Assembly: GCF_018122625.2 (NCBI RefSeq)
Contig: NZ_JAGQFT020000001.1
Location: 248,001 to 312,000 of the forward strand
From: Coralloluteibacterium stylophorae
GTDB taxonomy: Bacteria > Pseudomonadota > Gammaproteobacteria > Xanthomonadales > Xanthomonadaceae
Length of the DNA stretch: 64,000 nt
Direction: 5' to 3'
Shown piece after piece: positions 15,060 through 22,204 of this stretch. Under the pieces are notes generated by a model. The model ran no database searches. It was not told where the DNA came from and saw nothing but the letters and a program-made list of their open reading frames with translations. Position numbers and translations under genes: made by a program. Every line of letters begins with the position of its first letter. Position 1 is the first letter of the stretch.

Positions 15060-16625
15060 ATGGTCGACGCCCTCTCTTCCGCTTCCAGCAGCCAGGCCTC
15101 GCTCGCGTCGAGCGACTACGTCGTCCGTGCCGGCGACACCATGTCGTCCATCGCCGAGCGCAGCGGCGTCGGCCTTGCCGACCTGCTGGATGCCAATCCG
15201 CAGGTGCGCGATGCGGACCGGATCCAGGTCGGGCAGGCGCTGACGATCCCGGATGCGCCGCCGCAGCGGGCGTCGGCGCAGGCGCACACCGCCTCGGATG
15301 CGGGCGATGGCGTGCATCCGGCGATCCACGCGCAGCTGGCGGCCAACGACGGGGGCGCCGACGCGGCCGGCTGGATGGGCATCGCCGAGCGCGAGCTGGG
15401 GCAGAGCGAGGTGGCGGGCGCGCAGTCGAACGCGCGGATCATGGAGTACCACGACGCCTCCGGCTTCTGGGGCCCGGACGACAGCGGCGCCGCCAACGCC
15501 TGGTGCGGCTCGTTCGTGTCCTTCGTGATGAAGGAGGCGGGCTACCCCATCGCCAACGAGGCCTACCGCGCGCGCGAGTGGGCGAACTGGGGCGATGCGG
15601 TGCCGCGCGACGCGATCCAGCGCGGCGACGTGGTCGTGTTCCAGAACCACGTCGGCTTCGTCGACAGCGTGCAGGGCGACACCGTGCAGCTGCTCGGCGG
15701 CAACCAGAGCAACAGCGTCAACGTGGCGCCGTTCGACCTCAACGACGCGATCGCGATCCGCCGGCCCAGCGGTGCGCCTTCCGCCCCCGCGCCGTCGCCC
15801 GCGCCGGCTCCCGGCGGGCAGGTCACGGTGCAGGCCGGCGACACACTTTCGGCGATCGCCGGGCGCAACGGCGTCGGGCTCGACGCGCTGCTGGCGGCGA
15901 ACCCGCAGTTCCGCGGCAACCCCGACCTCATCCACCCCGGCGACACGGTGACGCTGCCGGGCGCCGCCAGCACCACGGTCACCGTGCGCAGCGGCGACAC
16001 GCTCTCGGACATCGCCCAGGCGCATGGCGTGAGCCTGCCGGCGCTGCTGCAGGCCAATCCGCACCTCGCCGCGAACCCGCACCTCATCCATCCCGGGCAG
16101 TTCGTGACCGTGCCCGCCGCCGGCACCGCCGGTGCGGCGCCGACCGCACCGGTGGACCACGCGCCGGCGCCGGTGGACGAGGGCGCCAGCGCCCGTGCCG
16201 ACGGCCGCGATACCGTCATCAGCCACGCCGACGGCAGCGTCGAGACGCGCAGCGGCGGCACCCTGGCCTGGCGTAACAACAACCCGGGGAACATCCGCGC
16301 GGGCGACTTCGCCGACGCCCACGGCGCCATCGGCACCGGGCCGAGCGGCTTCGCGGTGTTTCCCGACCGCGCCACCGGCGTGGAGGCCATCGGCGCACTG
16401 CTGCAGGGCGACAGCTACCGCAACCTGAGCGTCAACGACGCCATCAGCCGCTACGCGCCGCCGGTCGAGAACGACACCGCGTCCTACCAGCGCACGATCG
16501 AGAACCTTACCGGCCTCGACACCGGCCGCACGATCGCCAGCCTGTCGGCGGCGGAGCTGTCGCGCGTGGTCGATGCGATCCAGGTGGTCGAGGGCTGGCA
16601 GGAAGGCAGCGTCGCCCGGCAGTGA
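15060..16625 (+). CDS. Multi-domain peptidoglycan hydrolase: LysM - CHAP/TIGR02594-like - LysM - LysM - P5-like lytic domain
   Basis: A 521-residue modular protein. LysM 1 is at about 19-63 (YVVRAGDTMSSIAERSGV). A cysteine-peptidase/amidase-like domain at about 102-232 has AWCGSFVSF (Cys149) and FQNHVGFV (His197), the TIGR02594/CHAP pattern. LysM 2 and 3 are at about 254-299 and 306-351. A C-terminal domain (about 383-515) has RNNNPGNIR and FAVFPDRATGVEAIGALL, like the P5-type structural/lytic proteins of phages. No signal peptide is visible, and Ala/Pro linkers separate domains. The start is uncertain (ATG 15060, no clear ribosome site; in-frame GTG 15045). It could be exported by a dedicated route or be of phage origin. 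Confidence 0.75.
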   Translation: MVDALSSASSSQASLASSDYVVRAGDTMSSIAERSGVGLADLLDANPQVRDADRIQVGQALTIPDAPPQRASAQAHTASDAGDGVHPAIHAQLAANDGGADAAGWMGIAERELGQSEVAGAQSNARIMEYHDASGFWGPDDSGAANAWCGSFVSFVMKEAGYPIANEAYRAREWANWGDAVPRDAIQRGDVVVFQNHVGFVDSVQGDTVQLLGGNQSNSVNVAPFDLNDAIAIRRPSGAPSAPAPSPAPAPGGQVTVQAGDTLSAIAGRNGVGLDALLAANPQFRGNPDLIHPGDTVTLPGAASTTVTVRSGDTLSDIAQAHGVSLPALLQANPHLAANPHLIHPGQFVTVPAAGTAGAAPTAPVDHAPAPVDEGASARADGRDTVISHADGSVETRSGGTLAWRNNNPGNIRAGDFADAHGAIGTGPSGFAVFPDRATGVEAIGALLQGDSYRNLSVNDAISRYAPPVENDTASYQRTIENLTGLDTGRTIASLSAAELSRVVDAIQVVEGWQEGSVARQ

Positions 16626-16800
16626 TCGCAGGTGCGCGGTGAGCCGTGCCATCCCGACCTCGCTCCCGGCGGCGGTGATGGCCGGCGCAGGCGGATCCCG
16701 CACGACGCGCCCGCGCTTCGCTGCCTGAGGCGGCCTGCGCTTCGCGGCGTCATCGCAGCGGCTTGCTAGCCTGCCGGGCCGTCCAACGACATCCCCAGCC

Positions 16801-17649
16801 ATGATCCGTCTGCCCGCGTTCGCCGTCGTGCTCGCCGCGCTCGTCGGCTGCGATGCCACAGGGGCCTCCCCGGCACCGCCACCGGGTGCGGCGGTCGATG
16901 CCCCCGGTGGCGGGGGGCGGTCGTATCGGCTGGAAGCACCCGGCGCCGTGGTGCAGGGCCGTGTGGTCCTGCGCGACGAGCAGGGCCCGCCGGGCTTCGG
17001 CGAATCGCCCGACGATCCGGTGGTGCGCGTGCCGGTGCTCGAACTCGCCGCGCCGCTCATCGTCGAGGCAGCCGCGGGCGGTGCGGGAACGAAGCGCAGC
17101 GTGGATGCGCTGCAACTCGCGGGCACCGGTGCCCGGGACGTCGGCACCGGCTGCCGACGCATCCGCGGGCGCCTGTTCGCCGCCGAGACCGGGCACCACT
17201 ACACGCCGGTGCTGATCGAGGTCGCGGCGGCCGAGCCCGCGGACGGATGCGGCGCGGCGCCGCAGTCCGGACCGGGCGGTGCCTGCCGCGGCGGCAGCTT
17301 CGAGGAGGCCTGGCCGGCGTTCCGCGAGGATCTGGCCCGCCGCGACTGCGCGACCCTGCGCAGGCACGCGCGCCTGCCCCTGCACAGCCACGGCGTGCTG
17401 GACGACGACGCCACCCGCGCGATCGGTCGCGACGGCTTCGATGCCGCCTGCGCGCGCTGGCTCGACGCCGACGCAGGACTGCCGCGGCCCTCGCAGCCGC
17501 TCGCCGCCTACGCCGCGTCGGAGGCCGCGCGCGCCCCGTCCTGGCGCCTCGGCCCCGGCATCGAGGACCAGGCCCGCGTCGGCGCACTGCTGTTCCGCCG
17601 CGACGACACCGACGGCTGCTGGCGCTGGACCGACTACCACCGGCGCTGA
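16801..17649 (+). CDS. DUF4431-like lipoprotein
   Basis: A 282-residue lipoprotein with a short signal and lipobox LVGC (Cys17). The middle (about 50-145) matches the DUF4431 pattern: an opening strand (RLEAPGAVVQGRVVLR), VPVLELAAPLIVE, and TGCRRIRGRLFAAETGHHYTPVLIEV. The C-terminal 120 residues (GGSFEEAWPAFREDLARRDCATLRRHARLPL...) form a separate domain like those following DUF4431 in other proteobacteria, with Cys pairs suggesting periplasmic disulfides. The function is unknown. It is a single gene between the LysM hydrolase and a REP fragment. Confidence 0.7.
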   Translation: MIRLPAFAVVLAALVGCDATGASPAPPPGAAVDAPGGGGRSYRLEAPGAVVQGRVVLRDEQGPPGFGESPDDPVVRVPVLELAAPLIVEAAAGGAGTKRSVDALQLAGTGARDVGTGCRRIRGRLFAAETGHHYTPVLIEVAAAEPADGCGAAPQSGPGGACRGGSFEEAWPAFREDLARRDCATLRRHARLPLHSHGVLDDDATRAIGRDGFDAACARWLDADAGLPRPSQPLAAYAASEAARAPSWRLGPGIEDQARVGALLFRRDDTDGCWRWTDYHRR

Positions 17650-17807
17650 GCCTCGCAGCCGGCTGGAGACCTGTTCCACCGGAGCGCCTGCCTCCCTGAG
17701 ACGCGTCCGGCTTCCTGTCCCCTTGGCGGGAGGGAGCAGCGCGGACCGGTCCGCGGCCGGCGGTGCTACGGCATGGCGGGCTTGTGGCGGTGGCGCCGGC
17801 GGCACGG

Positions 17808-17834
17808 GTCGCGGCTGAAGCCGCTCCTACCGGA
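17808..17834 (-). repeat. Solo REP-like core (type B)
   Basis: A single GTCGCGGCTGAAGCCGCTCC core, the reverse orientation of the first half of the type B doublets, between converging transcription units (DUF4431 lipoprotein and DUF3037 protein). Confidence 0.6.
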
Positions 17835-17853
17835 GCCCCGCAGTCCTGTCGGC

Positions 17854-18246
17854 TCAGCGCGGCGGGCGGACCATGCGCTCGAGCAGGTGCTCGACGGCGG
17901 CGTCGAGGTCGGTGCACTTGCCCATGTGCGTCGGCGAGGTCTGGATGATGGCGCTGCGCCGGGCGGTGAGCCAGTGGAAGCGCGCGCGTGGCGGCAGGGC
18001 GCCGATGGGGCCGCCGTCCGCTCCGCCGCGGCAGATGGCGGGAATTGCGTCGAGGTGGCGGCGCAACTGTTCGAGATCGGCCTGCGGGTCCAGCGCCAGC
18101 ACGCGTGCCGGCTCGAGTTCGATACGCGCCTCGAGGAAGCCGCGCCGCTCGCACGACAGGATGATGCCGACGTTGATGAACTCCTCGCGCTCGACCCGCG
18201 GCACCACGCGGATCACGGCGTAGTCGTAGCTGTCATGCGCGGGCAT
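17854..18246 (-). CDS. DUF3037 domain protein, partner of HipA-like kinase
   Basis: A 130-residue protein with the DUF3037 signature YDYAVIRVVPRVEREEFINVGIIL at its N-terminus, then RIELEPARVLALDPQADLEQLRRHL. The ATG at 18246 lies inside the end of the kinase gene (14-bp overlap), so the two are translationally coupled. DUF3037 next to a stand-alone HipA-like kinase recurs across bacteria. The role is unknown, and the pairing suggests a regulator or substrate of the kinase. No signal peptide is present. Confidence 0.82.
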   Translation of the reverse strand: MPAHDSYDYAVIRVVPRVEREEFINVGIILSCERRGFLEARIELEPARVLALDPQADLEQLRRHLDAIPAICRGGADGGPIGALPPRARFHWLTARRSAIIQTSPTHMGKCTDLDAAVEHLLERMVRPPR

Positions 18247-19006
18247 CGATCGCCCCCTGCACGAAGGCCTCGCGGTGCCGGACGCGCCGGCGCAGATAGG
18301 CGAGGTACGCCTGCCGCTGTCCGGCCGCGTCGGCGAAGGCGTCCGGGCCTTCGAGCCAGCTGTCCGGCAGCTGCGCGACGATGCCCTCCAGGGTCGCGTC
18401 GCCGAGCCGCTGTGCGAGGCCTGCGTCGACCGCGGCCAGTTCGCTCGCCCAGGGCAGCAGCACATGGTCGCGGATCTGCGGGAACGGACGCTCGGCACCG
18501 GCGCTGTCGCCGGTCCAGCCGTGATGGAAGTACAGCGCCGCACCGTGGTCGATGAGCTGAAGGCGCCGGTGCCAGACCAGCAGGTTCGTGTTGCGCACGC
18601 TGCGGTCGACGTTGCTGACGAAGGCGTCGAACCACACGATGCTGGAGGCCAGCGCGGCATCCGGCTGCTCGGCGACCGGATCGAAGTTGATCGCGCCGGG
18701 CAGGTAGTCGAGCGCGAGGTTGAGGCCGCCGCTGGCGCGGATCAGCGCCTGGATCTCGGGATCGCCCTCGGTGCGCGCGAGCTCCGGGTCGAGTTCCACC
18801 AGCACGATCTCGGGTACCGGCAGGTCCAGGGCGCGGGCGATCTCGCCGCACAGCAGCTCGGCGACGAGCGCCTTGGCACCCTGGCCGGAGCCACGGAACT
18901 TGAGGACGTACAGGCCCTCGTCGTCGGCCTCGACGATGGCGGGCATGGAGCCGCCCTCGCGGAGCGGGGTGACGTAGCGGGTGACGGCGACGGTGCGCAG
19001 GAGCAT
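18233..19006 (-). CDS. HipA-like kinase family protein (stand-alone)
   Basis: A 257-residue protein with HipA-type kinase features but without the N-subdomain-1 of classical HipA. It has GGSMPAIVEADDEGLYVLKFRG (nucleotide-binding strand with Lys), AKALVAELLCGEIARAL, the catalytic-loop region WFDAFVSNVDRSVRNTNLLV (Asp and Asn ligands), and LIDHGAALYFHHG in place of the DFG-like motif. Classical HipA toxins phosphorylate glutamyl-tRNA synthetase. This shorter family has unknown targets and no HipB-type antitoxin is adjacent. It overlaps the DUF3037 gene by 14 bp. Confidence 0.82.
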   Translation of the reverse strand: MLLRTVAVTRYVTPLREGGSMPAIVEADDEGLYVLKFRGSGQGAKALVAELLCGEIARALDLPVPEIVLVELDPELARTEGDPEIQALIRASGGLNLALDYLPGAINFDPVAEQPDAALASSIVWFDAFVSNVDRSVRNTNLLVWHRRLQLIDHGAALYFHHGWTGDSAGAERPFPQIRDHVLLPWASELAAVDAGLAQRLGDATLEGIVAQLPDSWLEGPDAFADAAGQRQAYLAYLRRRVRHREAFVQGAIDARA

Positions 19007-19121
19007 CGCGCAAGGATACGGGGCGGGCGCACGGGACGAGGCCACGTCCGGCCAGGCGCATGCATGCGCACCGACCGCGGCCGCAGGGTGAGGCACCACC
19101 GGTGCCGACGACGCGCCCCGC

Positions 19122-19571
19122 TCAGGCCGCCAGCGGCGGCCGGGTCGGCGGCGAGGGGTCGTCGTCGTGGTCGAGTTCCGGCGCGACGGGTTCGTTGGCC
19201 GGTGCCGCGTCGCTGCCCGGCGCCTGCACCACCGGCCAGTCGGCCGCGGTGAGCACCGGCAGGCCATAGGCGGCGCGCGCCTTGTCGCACTGCGGGCTCG
19301 GCGCGCCGTGTTCCCACGAGGCGGGCACGTCGCGGCACACGCTCGGGCGCACCGGATGGATCGAGCAGCGCGAGTAGGTGCCGATCTCGGCATCCAGCGC
19401 GATGCAGCGCGGGGTCTTGGCCCAGGTGCCCTTCATCGCCAGGCGGTGCCCGTCGAGGACCTCGGTCAGTTCCCGCGGCACCACGCCGCCCAGCTCCGGC
19501 TCGGCCTCGGACCAGTGGAAACCGACGCGGTACATGGTGCAGCAGGCGCCGCAGGTCAGGCAGGGGTGCAT
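19122..19571 (-). CDS. YkgJ family cysteine-cluster protein
   Basis: A 149-residue protein opening with CLTCGACCTMY (Cys at 4, 7, 10, 11), followed by CSIHPVRPSVCRDVPASWEHG and PQCDKARAAYGL. This is the CxxCGxCC...CxxYxxRPxxCR pattern of the YkgJ/UPF0153 (CxxCxxCC) family, probably an Fe-S or zinc cluster protein. The acidic Pro-rich tail (from about 120) is poorly conserved. The function is unknown, and related domains occur in flagellin lysine methylases. It stands 115 bp upstream of the HipA-like kinase on the same strand. Confidence 0.85.
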   Translation of the reverse strand: MHPCLTCGACCTMYRVGFHWSEAEPELGGVVPRELTEVLDGHRLAMKGTWAKTPRCIALDAEIGTYSRCSIHPVRPSVCRDVPASWEHGAPSPQCDKARAAYGLPVLTAADWPVVQAPGSDAAPANEPVAPELDHDDDPSPPTRPPLAA

Positions 19572-19692
19572 GGCGAGGGACCGGGCTGTGCGCGGAAGGG
19601 GCGGAACGGGCGTGGGCGCGGATTCTGCCCGAAGCCGCGTGCGGCGGGCAGGGCGCCGGCCACGGAGTGGGCCGCGCGTTCATGACGCGGCC

Positions 19693-19799
19693 CCTGTGGG
19701 ACGCGGCTGAAGCCGCAACCAGGTTGGTCGCTGGCCGCGCCCGCAGCGTCCCGGAGCGGGATGCGCCGACCCCGTCGGGGCTGAAGCCCCTCCCACAGG
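19693..19799 (-). repeat. Diverged REP-like doublet (type B)
   Basis: CCTGTGGGACGCGGCTGAAGCCGC and CGTCGGGGCTGAAGCCCCTCCC cores separated by about 60 bases. The first core is turned round relative to the copies at 7.5 kb. It occupies the 19572-19890 gap, which otherwise shows nothing recognisable. Confidence 0.7.
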
Positions 19800-19890
19800 C
19801 CCGCCCGATGCGTGTCCGCCACCGTCATCGGGCGTGGATGGGGGCGGGCGCTAGGGTGAGGAGCACCGTTTTCCGTGGACCAAGGCGCCG

Positions 19891-21582
19891 ATGCGATCTC
19901 CCCTGCGACCCAAGGTGCTCGACGCGTGGTGGCGCGGCGCCGTCATCTACCAGGTCTATCCGCGCAGCTTCGCCGACAGCAACGGCGACGGGGTCGGCGA
20001 CCTGCCGGGCATCACCGCGCGGCTCGAGCACATCGCCGCGCTCGGCTGCGACGCGGTATGGATCTCGCCGTTCTTCCGTTCGCCGATGCGCGACTTCGGC
20101 TACGACATCGCCGACTACCGCGACGTGGACCCGCTGTTCGGCACGCTGGCCGACTTCGACGCGCTCGTCGAGCGTGCGCACGCCCTGGGTCTCAAGGTGC
20201 TGATCGACCAGGTGCTCTCGCACACCTCCGACCTGCACCCGTGGTTCGTCGAGAGCCGCGCCAGTCGCGACAATGCGAAGGCCGACTGGTACGTCTGGGC
20301 CGACCCGAAGCCCGACGGCAGCCCGCCCAACAACTGGCTGGCGATGTTCGGCGGTGGCGCCTGGCAGTGGGAATCGCGGCGCCGGCAGTACTTCTTCCAC
20401 GGCTTCCTCGCCAGCCAGCCCGACCTCAACTTCCACCATCCCGAGGTGCAGGCCGCGGTGCTCGACGTGGTGCGCTTCTGGTGCGAGCGCGGCGTCGACG
20501 GCTTCCGCTTCGACGCCTGCAACAACTTCTTCCACGACGCCGCGCTCGCCGACAACCCGGTGTCGACCACGCAGCAGCGCGCCCGCACCAGCACGGTCAG
20601 GCGCGACAACCCCTTCCACCTGCAGTGGCACGTCAACGACAAGAGCCGGCCGGAGAACCTCGCCTTCCTCGAACGCCTGCGCGGCGTGCTCGACGAGTAC
20701 GGCGTGGCCAGCATCGGCGAGATCGGCGACGAGGACGCGCCGCCGCTGATGGCCGACTACACCGCCGCCGGCCGGCGCCTGCACATGGCCTACAGCTTCC
20801 AGCTGCTGCAGGGCGACGGCTCGGCCGCGCGCATCCGCGAGGAGGTCGAGCTGCTGGAGCGCGAGCTCGCGCGGACCGGCGGCTGGGGCTGCTGGGCGCT
20901 GTCCAACCACGACGTGACCCGGGTGGCCACGCGCTGGGCGCCCGGTGGCGCGGTCGACGATGGCTTCAGCCGCCTGCTGCTGACCCTGCTGTGCTGCCTG
21001 CGCGGCAGCGTGTGCCTGTACCAGGGCGAGGAACTCGGCCTGCCGGAGGTCGAGGTGCCGTTCGAGCGCCTGCAGGATCCCTACGGCATCGCCTTCTGGC
21101 CGGAGTTCCCTGGCCGCGATGGCTGCCGCACGCCGATGCCGTGGGTGGCGGATGCGGTGCAGTGCGGCTTCACCGCGGTCGAACCCTGGCTGCCGCTGGC
21201 CGGCTCGCACGCCGAGCGCGCGGTCGACCGCCAGGAGGCGGATCCGCGCAGCACGCTCCGGCACGTCCGCCGCCTGCTGGCATGGCGCCGCGACGAACCA
21301 CGGCTGCGGGTCGACGACATCCGCTTCCACGAGGCGCCGGAGGGCGTGCTGCTGTTCGAGCGCGGGCCGCTGCCGCGCGACCCGCTGCAGCCGGCGCCGG
21401 GCAGTCTCGTGCTGATGTTCAACCTTGGCGGCGACCGCGTGCTCGTGCCGCGCCCGGCGCTGCTGCGTGCGGCCACTCCCTTCCCGGACGCTCCCGTTCC
21501 GCCGGCCGGGACGGCCGACGACGATCCCGACGCCTGGGTCCTGGCCCCCCACAGCGCCGCAGTGGCGCAGCTGCCTGCCTGA
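19891..21582 (+). CDS. Alpha-glucosidase, GH13 family
   Basis: A 563-residue GH13 enzyme (oligo-1,6-glucosidase/alpha-glucosidase group). Regions in order: WWRGAVIYQVYPRSFADSNGDGVGD at the N-terminus, the region-I-like DQVLSHTSDLHPWF, GFRFDACN with nucleophile Asp208, SIGEIGD with general acid Glu277, and WALSNHDVTR with transition-state Asp341. A C-terminal beta domain follows. No signal peptide is visible, so it is cytoplasmic and probably acts on imported maltose- or trehalose-type oligosaccharides. No transporter or regulator is adjacent. Confidence 0.92.
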   Translation: MRSPLRPKVLDAWWRGAVIYQVYPRSFADSNGDGVGDLPGITARLEHIAALGCDAVWISPFFRSPMRDFGYDIADYRDVDPLFGTLADFDALVERAHALGLKVLIDQVLSHTSDLHPWFVESRASRDNAKADWYVWADPKPDGSPPNNWLAMFGGGAWQWESRRRQYFFHGFLASQPDLNFHHPEVQAAVLDVVRFWCERGVDGFRFDACNNFFHDAALADNPVSTTQQRARTSTVRRDNPFHLQWHVNDKSRPENLAFLERLRGVLDEYGVASIGEIGDEDAPPLMADYTAAGRRLHMAYSFQLLQGDGSAARIREEVELLERELARTGGWGCWALSNHDVTRVATRWAPGGAVDDGFSRLLLTLLCCLRGSVCLYQGEELGLPEVEVPFERLQDPYGIAFWPEFPGRDGCRTPMPWVADAVQCGFTAVEPWLPLAGSHAERAVDRQEADPRSTLRHVRRLLAWRRDEPRLRVDDIRFHEAPEGVLLFERGPLPRDPLQPAPGSLVLMFNLGGDRVLVPRPALLRAATPFPDAPVPPAGTADDDPDAWVLAPHSAAVAQLPA

Positions 21583-21591
21583 GGGTGCAGC

Positions 21592-21850
21592 TCCTTGCAG
21601 GCGGGGGAAGGGGCGAAAGCCAGGCGCCTGGCTCTACGGCTTGGGAAGGGGCGCCAGGCGAAGCGCGGCCCGCTCGCTCTCCCGCACGGCGGGGGAGGGT
21701 TGGGGTGGGGGCGCGGCGCAGCCGCGGCTTCTCGTTCGTGGGAGATGCCCAGCGCGCTGCGCGCCTCACCCCCATCCCATCCTTCCCCCGCAGGCGGGGG
21801 AAGGGGCGGAAGCCAGGCTCCCTTTCCCGCAGGCGGGGGGACGGGCCAGA
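21592..21850 (+). repeat. Type A repeat, one full unit with flanking hairpin fragments
   Basis: One unit at about 21673-21812 plus isolated end hairpins at about 21596-21612 and 21826-21845, in the same orientation as all other arrays. This is the last copy in the window; none occurs between here and the right edge. It fills the 21583-21895 gap. Confidence 0.8.
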
Positions 21851-21895
21851 AGCGCTACAAGCCGGGCGCCGAGGGCGTGGGATATGCCGAGCTCC

Positions 21896-22204
21896 TCAGG
21901 CGTAGCGCGGGATCGGGCCCAGCTGCGGGGTCTGGTCGGGGAGGCCGACGATCGTTTCGTCGACATAGCACCAGCCCCATCCTTCGGGCGGGTCGTAGCC
22001 CTCGATGATCGGGTGGCCGGTGGCGTGGAAGTGGGCGCTGGCGTGCCGGTTGGGGGAGTCGTCGCAGCAGCCGACGTGGCCGCAGGTGCGGCACAGGCGC
22101 AGGTGGACCCAGGTGTCGCCGCTGGCGAGGCAGTCCTCGCAGCCGCGCGCGCTCGGGGTGACGGTGTGGATGTCGGATCGATGCGTGCAGTGCGGCGCGG
22201 TCAT
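21896..22204 (-). CDS. UBP-type zinc finger protein
   Basis: A 102-residue zf-UBP domain protein with the full ligand set: Cys and His at the start (HCTHRSDI), GCEDCLASGDTWVHLRLCRTCGHVGCCD, HASAHFHATGHPII, then WGWCYVDE. In eukaryotes the fold binds the C-terminal Gly-Gly of ubiquitin. Bacterial copies are often encoded beside thioredoxin-reductase-like flavoproteins, as here, where its ATG overlaps the flavoprotein stop (ATGA, 22201-22204). The partner in bacteria is unknown, and the coupling suggests it works with the flavoprotein. Confidence 0.9.
   Translation of the reverse strand: MTAPHCTHRSDIHTVTPSARGCEDCLASGDTWVHLRLCRTCGHVGCCDDSPNRHASAHFHATGHPIIEGYDPPEGWGWCYVDETIVGLPDQTPQLGPIPRYA

Noticed and set aside
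15060-16625. Prophage remnant around the LysM hydrolase
   Set aside because: No integrase, capsid, tail or holin gene lies nearby; neighbours are a GST and a lipoprotein.
14829-17162. 777-codon minus-strand frame opposite the LysM hydrolase
   Set aside because: Low-complexity Arg/Ala/Gly composition; the plus strand encodes clear LysM and catalytic motifs.
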